DNA of 41,749 nt from the NCBI GenBank assembly GCA_964384825.1, contig CAYLMM010000019.1:1-41749 (forward strand), written 5' to 3'. The notes under the pieces are model-generated. The model was not told the origin of the DNA. It saw only the letters and a program-made list of their open reading frames with translations, and did no database searches. Below are positions 32,402 through 39,659 of the stretch, piece after piece; positions within the stretch are counted from its first letter, which is position 1, and each line of letters opens with the position of its first letter. The position numbers and the translations under genes were made by a program. This stretch comes from CAYLMM01 sp964384825 (GTDB lineage Bacteria; Krumholzibacteriota; Krumholzibacteriia; LZORAL124-64-63).

Positions 32402-33310
32402 TCAAAGTTCCAGCATTCTACGCGCCAGCCGGCCGCCGGGCAACCGCCGGGTCAGACCGGCCAGCTCCAGCGCCAACAGCCCCTCGTTCCAGACGCTTGC
32501 CGATCCCTTCCATCGCCGGCGCAGTTCCGAAAGCCGCGCCCCTTCGAGATCGAGACGGTCCCAGAGCCAACGCGCGGACGATCCCGGCGCGGGCAGCAGG
32601 GATTCCGGAATCCGTTTTCCAATATCATTTCGCGCGGCCGGAAATTCCAGCACGCGCCGGATGTCGTCGAGATTTTCCACCAGGTGGGCGCCCTCGCGCA
32701 GCAGATGGTGGCAGCCGCGCGAGCCCTCCCAGTCGATCGGCCCGGGAACGGCGAAGACCTCGCGATTCTGGTCGGCGGCCAGCATGGCCGTCACCAGAGC
32801 CCCGCTGCGCCGCGGCGCCTCGACCACCACGACGCCCCGGCACAGCCCCGCGACGAGCCGGTTCCGCCGGGGGAATTCGTGCCGCAGCGGCGGCGCGCCG
32901 TCATCCCGTTCGGTGATCACGCAGCCGCGGCGATCGATCTCGGCCCGCAGCCCGGCGTGGGCCAGCGGATAGGTCCGGTCGACGCCGCTGGCCATCACCG
33001 CCACCGTGGCGCCGCCGGCGTCCAGCGCCCCGCGATGGGCGGCGCCGTCGATCCCGAGCGCGAGGCCGCTGACCACGATCCAACCGGAAGCGGCCAGGGT
33101 GCGGCCCAGTTCGCGGGCGATCGCCGTGCCCCGCGGCGAGGCCCGCCGCGTGCCGACCACCGCCAGAGCCGGGCGGTCCAGCAGCCCCGCGTCCCCGACT
33201 CCCCTGATCCGCCGCGGCGGATCGGTCAGCTCGCGCCAGAGCCCGGGCCAGCCCGGATCGCCGGACCGCAGGGTCCAGGGCGCACCGGCGCGTCGCAACG
33301 CATCGTTCAT
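32402..33310 (-). CDS. dprA: DNA-processing protein DprA (Smf)
   Basis: A 302-residue protein that binds single-stranded DNA and loads RecA during natural transformation. The Rossmann-like DprA domain has VVGTRRAS (residues 51-58), SGLALGID (81-88), the HEFPRRNRLVAGL motif (144-156) and the later TAMLAADQNREVFAVPG. A C-terminal winged-helix-like segment follows. The SAM domain found at the N-terminus of many DprA proteins is absent; only about 45 residues precede the core. With a ComEA-like protein at 39130-39606 this hints that the cell could take up DNA. It is 36 bases after obgE. Confidence 0.94.
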   Translation of the reverse strand: MNDALRRAGAPWTLRSGDPGWPGLWRELTDPPRRIRGVGDAGLLDRPALAVVGTRRASPRGTAIARELGRTLAASGWIVVSGLALGIDGAAHRGALDAGGATVAVMASGVDRTYPLAHAGLRAEIDRRGCVITERDDGAPPLRHEFPRRNRLVAGLCRGVVVVEAPRRSGALVTAMLAADQNREVFAVPGPIDWEGSRGCHHLLREGAHLVENLDDIRRVLEFPAARNDIGKRIPESLLPAPGSSARWLWDRLDLEGARLSELRRRWKGSASVWNEGLLALELAGLTRRLPGGRLARRMLEL

Positions 33311-33346
33311 GGGAACATCGCATTCCGGGAGGCTGACGGCCGCGGA

Positions 33347-34369
33347 TCACTCGGTATCGGAGGTCGTCGTCCGGTACAGATCGCGCAGCAGATGATGCAG
33401 GACGTCGATCCCCGCTCCGGTGACCGCCGAGATCGAGATCACCCGGACCACGCCGTGCGCCTCGGCCCAGGACCGCACCTTCTCGGCGGCCCCGCCGACG
33501 GTTTCGTCGTCGACCAGATCGGATTTCGACAGGGCCACGGCGCAGGGCAGCCGCGTCAGTCGCGCTCCGTAGGCGTCGAGCTCTCCGTAAAGCACGTCGA
33601 GCGCGGCGGCGGGATCCGGATCCGAGACGTCGACCAGATAGAGCAGCGCCCGCGTCCGTTCGATATGCCGCAGGAAGTCGAGACCCAGGCCCTTGCCCTC
33701 GCTGGCGCCCTCGATCAGGCCGGGGATGTCCGCGATGGTGCAGCTCTGGAATTCGCCCAGATCCACGATCCCCAGGTTGGGAACCAGGGTCGTGAACGGG
33801 TAATCCGCCACCTTGGGCCGGGCCGCGGTGATCCGGCTCAGCAGAGTCGACTTGCCCGCGTTGGGCAGGCCCACCAACCCGATGTCCGCGAGAAGCTTCA
33901 GTTCGAGCCTGATGGTGCGCCGCTCTCCCGGACGGCCGGGCTTGGCCTCGGTCGGCGCCTGGCGCCGCGCGCTGCGGAACTCCCAGTTGCCCAGCCCGCC
34001 GCGGCCGCCGCGGGCGATGCGGATCCTCTGGCCGGGATCGATCATGTCGCAGATCAGGTCGCCGGTTTCAGCGTCGTAGACCGCGGTCCCGCACGGCACG
34101 GGAATCTCGCGGTCATCCCCCGAGGCGCCCGTCCGCCGCGCGCCTTCGCCGGGCCGGCCGTTGCCGGCCTTGTAGTGCCGCCGGTAACGGAAATCGAGCA
34201 GCGTGGTCGATCCCGGCTCGGCCACCACGTACACCGAACCGCCGTCCCCGCCGTTGCCGCCGGCCGGACCGCCGCGGGGAACGAACTTCTCCCGGCGGAA
34301 CGCGACGCACCCGTCCCCGCCCTTGCCCGCGATGATCTCGATCACGGCGCTGTCCACGAAGCTGATCAC
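33347..34369 (-). CDS. obgE: Obg-family GTPase
   Basis: A 340-residue GTPase involved in 50S ribosome maturation. The glycine-rich Obg domain fills residues 1-158 (GKGGDGCVAFRREKFVPRGGP and GGRGGLGN). The G domain has G1 GLPNAGKST (167-175), G2/G3 with ADYPFTT and DIPG (214-217), and SKSD as G4. There is no C-terminal OCT domain. The start is a GTG at 34369 with AGGAG five bases upstream; the longer frame adds an unrelated 43-residue lead. Unlike many genomes, rplU-rpmA do not precede it; coaD does, after a 187-base gap. Confidence 0.95.
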   Translation of the reverse strand: MISFVDSAVIEIIAGKGGDGCVAFRREKFVPRGGPAGGNGGDGGSVYVVAEPGSTTLLDFRYRRHYKAGNGRPGEGARRTGASGDDREIPVPCGTAVYDAETGDLICDMIDPGQRIRIARGGRGGLGNWEFRSARRQAPTEAKPGRPGERRTIRLELKLLADIGLVGLPNAGKSTLLSRITAARPKVADYPFTTLVPNLGIVDLGEFQSCTIADIPGLIEGASEGKGLGLDFLRHIERTRALLYLVDVSDPDPAAALDVLYGELDAYGARLTRLPCAVALSKSDLVDDETVGGAAEKVRSWAEAHGVVRVISISAVTGAGIDVLHHLLRDLYRTTTSDTE

Positions 34370-34393
34370 GGGCACTCCTAGAGATGGCGGCGA

Positions 34394-34412
34394 CCGCAGC
34401 GCTTCGCAGCGG
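34394..34412 (-). repeat. Short hairpin in the obgE leader
   Basis: On the minus strand CCGCTGCG (34412-34405) can pair with CGCTGCGG (34401-34394) with a T-T mismatch and a three-base AAG loop. It lies 25 bases before the GTG start. No T-run follows. It may influence obgE translation or be chance in GC-rich sequence. Confidence 0.3.
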
Positions 34413-34556
34413 CTGCAACCGCATCTTCCATGCCGCAGGGCCGGATCGCCCGCAGCGTCTTGTAGGAACCAATCTGTGTCGTCGGCCCGGATGATCAAGA
34501 GCGGAAACGTCTCCGGGCGGATTCATCCTCCGGACGGCCGGCAACGCGGGGCGACT

Positions 34557-35060
34557 CTAGCCGACGCCGCCGGGAAGGAACCGGTCGCGAAGGGCGTCTG
34601 CGACCGGCGGCGTGACGTAGGTCGACAGGTCCCCGCCGCAGCGGGCCACATCGCGCACCAGGCTTCCGCTGACCATGACCAGTTCCGGCCGGGAGAACAG
34701 GATGATCATGTCGTAATCCGGCCACAGCGAGCGGTTCATCGAGGCCATCTGCTGCTCGTGATCGAGATCGCCTATGCTGCGGATGCCGCGCACCGCCACC
34801 CGGGTGTCCAGACGTCGCATCTCGTCGACCAGCAGTCCGGAAAAACCGATCACGTCGCAGCGTTCGGGGTCGGGCCTCTCGGCCACCGCGAGCGAGGCCA
34901 GCTCGACCCTCTCGGCCCGTGTGAACAGGGTGTCGCGGCCGCCCTCGGCCACCGCGATGGTCACCCGGTCGAAGATGCGCAGGGCGCGGTCGAGGATGTC
35001 CAGATGACCGCGCGTGAAAGGATCGAAGGTTCCCGGATACAGGGCATGTCGTTCGATCAT
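34557..35060 (-). CDS. coaD: Phosphopantetheine adenylyltransferase
   Basis: A 167-residue nucleotidyltransferase for the penultimate step of coenzyme A synthesis (4'-phosphopantetheine to dephospho-CoA). The motifs YPGTFDPFTRGHLDIL (TRGH at 16-19), RGIRSIGDLDHEQQMASMNR and the C-terminal VSGSLVRDVARCGGDLSTYV are diagnostic, although the usual ISSTxVR is VSGSLVR here. It starts one base before the rsmD stop region, making rsmD-coaD a tight pair as in many bacteria. Confidence 0.97.
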   Translation of the reverse strand: MIERHALYPGTFDPFTRGHLDILDRALRIFDRVTIAVAEGGRDTLFTRAERVELASLAVAERPDPERCDVIGFSGLLVDEMRRLDTRVAVRGIRSIGDLDHEQQMASMNRSLWPDYDMIILFSRPELVMVSGSLVRDVARCGGDLSTYVTPPVADALRDRFLPGGVG

Positions 35061-35061
35061 G

Positions 35062-35610
35062 TCATCGCTCCAGAATGCTCACCGCAGTGATGCCGTAGCG
35101 GCGTCGGTCCAGCGTCAGGACGCAGCCTGGCGGCAGTACGAGATCGAGATCGGCCGGATGCTCCAGCACCGAGATGCGCGGCCCCTCCGCTCCGGCGACG
35201 GTCAGGATGTTCCAGATCCGTTCCACGAGATCCGAGCGGTAGGGCGGATCGCAGAAAAGCAGATCCGGCCCGGCCGGCTCGGTGATCAGGTCCTCGAGAC
35301 GGCGCAGGGCGTCCCGGCGCCGGACGATGAAGCTGCCGGGCTCGGCCCCGCAGGCCTCGAGATTCCGGCGAACGCTGGCCAGCGACCGAGAAGACTCGTC
35401 GACGAACTCGACCCGGCGCGCCCCGCGGCTCAGGGCCTCGATGCCGAGTCCGCCGGCTCCGCAGCAGAGATCGATCGCCTCGGCGCCGTCGACAGCCGTG
35501 CCCAGAACCGAAAACAGCGCCTCCTTGACGCGATCGGTCGTCGGCCGCAAGGCCGTTCCGGGCGGGGCCTGCAGCCTGCGCCCCCGCCAGCGGCCTGCCA
35601 CGACCCTCAC
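35062..35610 (-). CDS. rsmD: 16S rRNA (guanine(966)-N(2))-methyltransferase
   Basis: A 182-residue SAM-dependent methyltransferase for 16S rRNA of the small subunit. The N-terminal VRVVAGRWRGRRLQAPPG and RPTTDRVKEALF are family signatures, motif I is DLCCGAGGLGIEALSRGA and the catalytic N-methyltransferase motif is DPPY (121-124). The start is a GTG at 35610: GGGAGG lies four bases upstream and the codon overlaps the aroK stop as GTGA (35610-35607). It is followed immediately by coaD. Confidence 0.95.
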   Translation of the reverse strand: MRVVAGRWRGRRLQAPPGTALRPTTDRVKEALFSVLGTAVDGAEAIDLCCGAGGLGIEALSRGARRVEFVDESSRSLASVRRNLEACGAEPGSFIVRRRDALRRLEDLITEPAGPDLLFCDPPYRSDLVERIWNILTVAGAEGPRISVLEHPADLDLVLPPGCVLTLDRRRYGITAVSILER

Positions 35611-36140
35611 GACGCCTCCCGGCCGGCGCGGCGCGAACCGAAAAGGCCGGCGGCCAGGGCTTCGCGAGCCAGGGCCTCGGGCTCGGACTGATCGCTCCGC
35701 AGGCGGAAGTCCGCGATCGCCGCATAGGCCAAACGCCGGCGCCGGTAGAGTTGCTCCATCCCGTCCCAGCCCAGCATCCCGATCAACGGACGCGTTCGCT
35801 GCTCGGCCTCCAGGCGCCCGCGCAGGACGGGCCAGGGAGCGTCCAGCCAGATCACCACGCCCCGGCGCCGCAGCAGTTCGCAGGCGGCGGGGGTCTCGAC
35901 GACGCCTCCCCCGCAGGAGATCACCATCGTCCCCTCCGTCCCGATCGACGACAGCACCGTCCACTCGAGCTCACGGAATCCGCGCTCGCCCCGTTCGGCG
36001 AAGATCTCGGGGATGGTCCGGCCCTCGCGCGCGACGATCGCATCATCGAGCTCGACCGACGGCAGCAGCGACAGCTCGGAGAGCCGCCGCGCGACGCTCG
36101 TCTTGCCGCTGGCCATGAAACCGATGAAGGAAATCCACAC
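35607..36140 (-). CDS. aroK: Shikimate kinase
   Basis: A 177-residue kinase for shikimate 3-phosphate synthesis in the aromatic amino acid pathway. Walker A is GFMASGKT (residues 7-14), shikimate-binding Asp32/Asp33 lie in ELDDAI, the GGG loop is CGGGVV (77-79 region) and the lid carries QRTRPL. I chose the GTG at 36140 because AAAGGTG lies six bases upstream and the protein then begins three residues before the first strand, as in typical members. A GTG at 36149 or a TTG at 36194 are possible longer starts. It overlaps rsmD as GTGA. Confidence 0.92.
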   Translation of the reverse strand: MWISFIGFMASGKTSVARRLSELSLLPSVELDDAIVAREGRTIPEIFAERGERGFRELEWTVLSSIGTEGTMVISCGGGVVETPAACELLRRRGVVIWLDAPWPVLRGRLEAEQRTRPLIGMLGWDGMEQLYRRRRLAYAAIADFRLRSDQSEPEALAREALAAGLFGSRRAGREAS

Positions 36141-36186
36141 CGCCGACACCTTTCGTCTCGGCGCGAGAATAGGCGATGCACGGAAA

Positions 36187-36218
36187 GACGGCAAGCCGGG
36201 GGTTTCCGGCCTGCCGTC
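36187..36218 (-). terminator. Terminator-like hairpin after the NtrC-type regulator gene
   Basis: GACGGCAAGCCGG (36187-36199) and CCGGCCTGCCGTC (36206-36218) form a 13-base-pair stem with one A-C mismatch and a six-base loop, 28 bases after the regulator stop. Only a three-base T run follows on the minus strand, so it is a hairpin without a proper U-tract. It could be a weak terminator or a message-stabilising structure between the regulator and aroK. Confidence 0.45.
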
Positions 36219-36245
36219 GGGAGGTTGTCGAAATGATCCGGCGGG

Positions 36246-37730
36246 TCAGACCAGGACCGGCTCCTCGGCGGCCGGGGCCTGCCCGACGGCCGCGGCATCT
36301 TCGGCCGAAGTCTCGCCGAGCCGCGATTCATCGAGCTCGCCGTCCATCTTGTCGAGTTCGCCGCCCGGGCTCTGGACGCCGTACCGCAGCAGCTTGCGAT
36401 AGAGGGTCGAGGGATTGATGTCGAGGATCTCGGCCGCGCGCTTCTTGTGCCCGCCCACGCCCTCGAGAACCTTCAGGATATGGGCCTTCTCCACATCCTC
36501 CAACGGCACGTGGCAGCCGACGAGCCTTTCGCTGGCCGCCGGCTCGCCGTTCGGGAACCTGATCGCCTCGGAGAGGTCCTCCAGCACGATCTGGCTGCCA
36601 TCGCGGATGATGCTGGCCCGCTCGATGACGTTCTCCAGTTCGCGCACGTTCCCCGGCCAGTCGTAGGCCTGCAGGGCCTGCAGGGCCTCCTTGGCGACCA
36701 TCGCCGACAGGCCGCCGGAGTAGTCGGGGCAATGCCGCTTCAGGAAGTGGTCCACCAGCAGCGGGATGTCGTCGCGGCGGCGATTCAGGGCCGGCAGATC
36801 GACCGGGATGACGTTCAGCCGGTAGTAGAGGTCGGTGCGGAAGCGGCCCTCGGCCACCTCCTGCTCGAGATCGCGGTTGGTCGCGGCGATCACCCGCAGG
36901 TCGACCTTGACCGACTTGCTCGAACCCACCGGATAGATCTCGCGCTCCTGCAGCATCCGCAACAGCTTGACCTGGATGGCGTGGGGCGTCTCGCCTATCT
37001 CGTCGAGGAAGATGGTGCCGCCCTCGGCCTGCCGGCAGAAACCGTCATGATCGCGGTCGGCGCCGGTGAACGATCCCTTGACGTGACCGAAGAGCTGGCT
37101 CTCGAGCAGGGTCTCGGGAATCGCGCCGCAGTTGATGGCCACGAAGGGCCGGCCGTGCCGTTCGCTGCGGTCGTGGATCGAACGCGCGATGAGCTCCTTG
37201 CCGGTGCCGCTGGCCCCGGTGATCAGCACGGTGGCCGGGGTGGCGGCGATCTTGTCGACCATCTTGAAGACGGCCTGCATGCCCGGGCTCTTGCCGATGA
37301 TCCGGCCCTTGGGCGCCGACCGCCTCAGCTCGCGCTTGAGCTGCACGTTCTCGCTGGTCGCCCGCCGCAGCGCCATGGCGTTGCGCACGACCGTGCGGAT
37401 CTCGTCGTTCTTGGAATGCTTCTGCAGATAGGAATAGGCGCCCAGATTCACCGCGTCGATCGCCGACTGCTCGCTGGCGTAGGCGGTCAGGATCACCACC
37501 GGCGTCTGGGGGTCGATGGCCTTGATCCCCTTCAGCAGCTGGATCCCGTCCATCTTGGGCATCTGGATGTCGGTCAGCACGACATCGTAGGGGTCGCCCT
37601 CCATCAGGCCCAGCGCCTCGACGCCCGAACCCGCGGTATCGACCGAGTAGCCCTCCTTCTCCAGGAGGATCGAAAGGTATTGGCACATCGATTCTTCGTC
37701 GTCGACAACCAGAATCCGGTCCCGGGTCAT
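36246..37730 (-). CDS. Sigma-54-dependent response regulator (NtrC/AtoC family)
   Basis: A 494-residue enhancer-binding regulator. An N-terminal receiver domain has Asp54 (LTDIQMP) as phosphate acceptor and Lys104. The AAA+ domain has GASGTGKE (172-179), the sigma-54 contact loop GSFTGA (219-224, Ser for the usual Ala) and Walker B GGTIFLDEIGE (237-247). A Fis-type helix-turn-helix (about 415-455, HKKRAAEILDINPSTLYRKLLRYG) binds DNA. About 45 acidic, alanine-rich residues follow it, an unusual tail. The ATG at 37730 has AAGGAG upstream; an ATG nine codons earlier is disfavoured. It follows the sensor kinase gene by 138 bases, the probable partner. Confidence 0.95.
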   Translation of the reverse strand: MTRDRILVVDDEESMCQYLSILLEKEGYSVDTAGSGVEALGLMEGDPYDVVLTDIQMPKMDGIQLLKGIKAIDPQTPVVILTAYASEQSAIDAVNLGAYSYLQKHSKNDEIRTVVRNAMALRRATSENVQLKRELRRSAPKGRIIGKSPGMQAVFKMVDKIAATPATVLITGASGTGKELIARSIHDRSERHGRPFVAINCGAIPETLLESQLFGHVKGSFTGADRDHDGFCRQAEGGTIFLDEIGETPHAIQVKLLRMLQEREIYPVGSSKSVKVDLRVIAATNRDLEQEVAEGRFRTDLYYRLNVIPVDLPALNRRRDDIPLLVDHFLKRHCPDYSGGLSAMVAKEALQALQAYDWPGNVRELENVIERASIIRDGSQIVLEDLSEAIRFPNGEPAASERLVGCHVPLEDVEKAHILKVLEGVGGHKKRAAEILDINPSTLYRKLLRYGVQSPGGELDKMDGELDESRLGETSAEDAAAVGQAPAAEEPVLV

Positions 37731-37761
37731 TCCGCTCTCCTTGAGATGTAAATCCATCCCG

Positions 37762-37776
37762 GTGCCAGAAAGGCAC
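37762..37776 (-). repeat. Small inverted repeat upstream of the regulator gene
   Basis: GTGCC (37762-37766) and GGCAC (37772-37776) flank AGAAA in the gap between kinase and regulator genes. On the plus strand four T residues follow, on the minus strand none. It could be a short operator or a weak terminator and is listed with low weight. Confidence 0.25.
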
Positions 37777-37868
37777 TTTTACGCTCTCAATGAGGCATCG
37801 GACGGAACGCCCGCGGCTTGAGCCCAATATGCCGGGAAATCGCATGGAACGGGGAAATTCTCGGGGCG

Positions 37869-39080
37869 CTAGTCGGCGATCGCCTGCAGGGGGGGAACGT
37901 CCGCGTCATCGTCCGCCAAGGGCAGCTCGAGGGTGAAGCGGGCCCCGCCGCCGGGAGCCGCTCCGGCGCCGATCATCCCGCCGTGCGCGTGGACGATGCG
38001 GGCCACCATCGGCAGGCCGAGTCCGGTGCCGCCCTTCTTGGTCGTGAAGAAGGGCTTGAACAGATCCTCCATGATCTCCGCCGGAATGCCCGGTCCGTCG
38101 TCGGTGACCGTGACCACGCAGTCTCCGCGGCCGGGACGCGGTTCGGCCGCCAGCCGCAGACGCCCGCCCTCGGGCATGGCCTGGACGGCGTTGAGCGCCA
38201 GGTTCAGGAAGACCTGGGTCATCTGCTCCTCGTCCAGCGCCAGCGCGATCCCCGGGTCGGGCCTTTCCACCTCGACGACCACCTCGCCCGCCCCCTGATC
38301 CTTCTGCAGCCGGATCTGGAAGGCGACGTTGTCGAGGAAACCGCCGATGTCGACCGGCCGCTGCTGGGTCGGCCGCATCCGCGCGAAGGCCAGGAAATCG
38401 GTGATGATGCGGTTGACCCGACCGCTCTCCTTGAGGATCAGATCGAGCAGCTGCTTCTGGGTCCCGTCGATATCCAGCTCGCCCTGCAGCAGTTCGGCGC
38501 TGCCCCGGATCGAGCCCAGGGGGTTGCGGATCTCGTGCGCGATGCTGGCCGAGAGCTCGCCGACCGCGGCCAGCCTGTCGGTGTCCCGGACGTGTTCGCG
38601 CATCCGCACCACGTCGGTCAGATCCTGGAAGATGGCGATGACGCCGTCGCGGGCGCCGGAAGGGGATTCGAGCAGCGTGACGGTCACGCCGACCGGAACG
38701 CCGGCCCGCTCGCCGCGGCTGATGGTGATCTCGCGCCTCGTTTCCGGGCTGCCGGACGCGCCGACGCGCAGCAGGCAGTCGGCGAACTCCTTCAACCCGT
38801 CGGCGAAGGCTTCGCCGCAATCCTTTCCCGCGCAGGCCGATGCGTCGACGCCCAGGATGCGCCCCGCCGCCGGATTGACCCGCCGCACCCCGCCGCGGGA
38901 ATCGACGATCACCAGGCCGCTGCCGAGATTGTCCAGGATGCCGGCGATCTCGTTCTGGGTCGCGCGCAGGCGGGACTCGGCGTCGCGGCGAGCGCGCACC
39001 GACCGGCGCCAGGCGCAGATCGCCGTCGCGCAACCGGCGACCGCCGCGGCGCAGATCAACAACTGTACGATCGCGGACAT
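37869..39080 (-). CDS. PAS-containing sensor histidine kinase (NtrB-like)
   Basis: A 403-residue kinase that probably phosphorylates the NtrC-type regulator encoded downstream. One N-terminal membrane helix (about residues 5-24) anchors it. A PAS domain spans about 40-158 (ILDNLGSGLVIVDSRGGVRRVNPAAGRILG). The HisKA domain holds phospho-acceptor His182 in SIAHEIRNPLGSIRG, and the ATPase domain has LNLALNAVQAMPEGG (N box), VTDDGPGIPAEIMEDLFKPFFTTKKGGTGLGLPM (G boxes). No large periplasmic sensor is present, so the stimulus is likely membrane-linked or cytoplasmic. ATG at 39080 with GAAGGTG upstream; a GTG at 39101 is the alternative. Confidence 0.94.
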   Translation of the reverse strand: MSAIVQLLICAAAVAGCATAICAWRRSVRARRDAESRLRATQNEIAGILDNLGSGLVIVDSRGGVRRVNPAAGRILGVDASACAGKDCGEAFADGLKEFADCLLRVGASGSPETRREITISRGERAGVPVGVTVTLLESPSGARDGVIAIFQDLTDVVRMREHVRDTDRLAAVGELSASIAHEIRNPLGSIRGSAELLQGELDIDGTQKQLLDLILKESGRVNRIITDFLAFARMRPTQQRPVDIGGFLDNVAFQIRLQKDQGAGEVVVEVERPDPGIALALDEEQMTQVFLNLALNAVQAMPEGGRLRLAAEPRPGRGDCVVTVTDDGPGIPAEIMEDLFKPFFTTKKGGTGLGLPMVARIVHAHGGMIGAGAAPGGGARFTLELPLADDDADVPPLQAIAD

Positions 39081-39129
39081 GGAACACCTTCTTCCCGGCA
39101 CGACGAGACACGTGACGCAGCCCGGATCT

Positions 39130-39606
39130 TCAGTTTCGGGCGTCCGCGGCCGGACTTGAGGTCCGTGAGAGCCCCGGCGGCGCCGCGGCGGGCGCGACCG
39201 TCCTGCCGGCGGCCGAAAGGGTTTCGACGTCCGCCGGCGCGAAGTGGATCTTCCCGGCCAGGCGACCGGCTAGCTTGGGCCCGATCCCCTTGACCCGCTG
39301 GAAATCCTGGAGGTCCCGGAACGGCCCGTTCTCGTCGCGGTCGCGCACGATGCGGGATGCAAGGGCCGGACCAATGCCCGCCAGAAACCGCAAGGTCTCG
39401 GCCGGAGCGTGATTCAAGGCGATGGGCAGCTTCGGCGGCGTCGGCGGCGGCGGTTCGGCCTCGGGCAAATCCGGCAGGATTCCATCCAGCAAAGCGGGAT
39501 CGCGCCACCCGCCGCCCGGATCGAGCAGCACATGGCGGCGCAGGACCCGTCCCCCGGCCAGCAAAAGGGCCAGCATCAGGATGCCGATAGCTTGACGTCG
39601 ATTCAT
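39130..39606 (-). CDS. ComEA-like helix-hairpin-helix protein
   Basis: A 158-residue protein with an N-terminal hydrophobic segment (about residues 5-20) and two helix-hairpin-helix DNA-binding repeats at about 65-120 (NHAPAETLRFLAGIGPALASRIV and DFQRVKGIGPKLAGRL), the core of ComEA-type competence proteins. A proline-rich linker (EAEPPPPTPPKLP) joins anchor and repeats. The tail is alanine-rich. Such proteins bind double-stranded DNA at the outer face of the cytoplasmic membrane during uptake. No other com gene is adjacent, but dprA lies 6 kb away on the same strand. ATG at 39606. Confidence 0.85.
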   Translation of the reverse strand: MNRRQAIGILMLALLLAGGRVLRRHVLLDPGGGWRDPALLDGILPDLPEAEPPPPTPPKLPIALNHAPAETLRFLAGIGPALASRIVRDRDENGPFRDLQDFQRVKGIGPKLAGRLAGKIHFAPADVETLSAAGRTVAPAAAPPGLSRTSSPAADARN

Positions 39607-39659
39607 GGGAGCCGCGTCTCGAGCGGCGGGAGGAGATGAACGGCCCGGAACGGACCGGA

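Noticed and set aside
31505..34381. A 958-codon plus-strand open frame
   Set aside because: It runs opposite acyltransferase, dprA and obgE, has low-complexity composition and no recognisable motif, so it is a shadow of real genes.
34370..34498. Longer obgE reading frame starting at 34498
   Set aside because: The extra 43 residues are not part of the Obg fold and the GTG at 34369 has an RBS.
37731..37868. Sigma-54 promoter (TGGCAC near 37766) before the NtrC-type gene
   Set aside because: The required GC at the -12 position is missing (TGGA instead of TTGC), so the match is not convincing.
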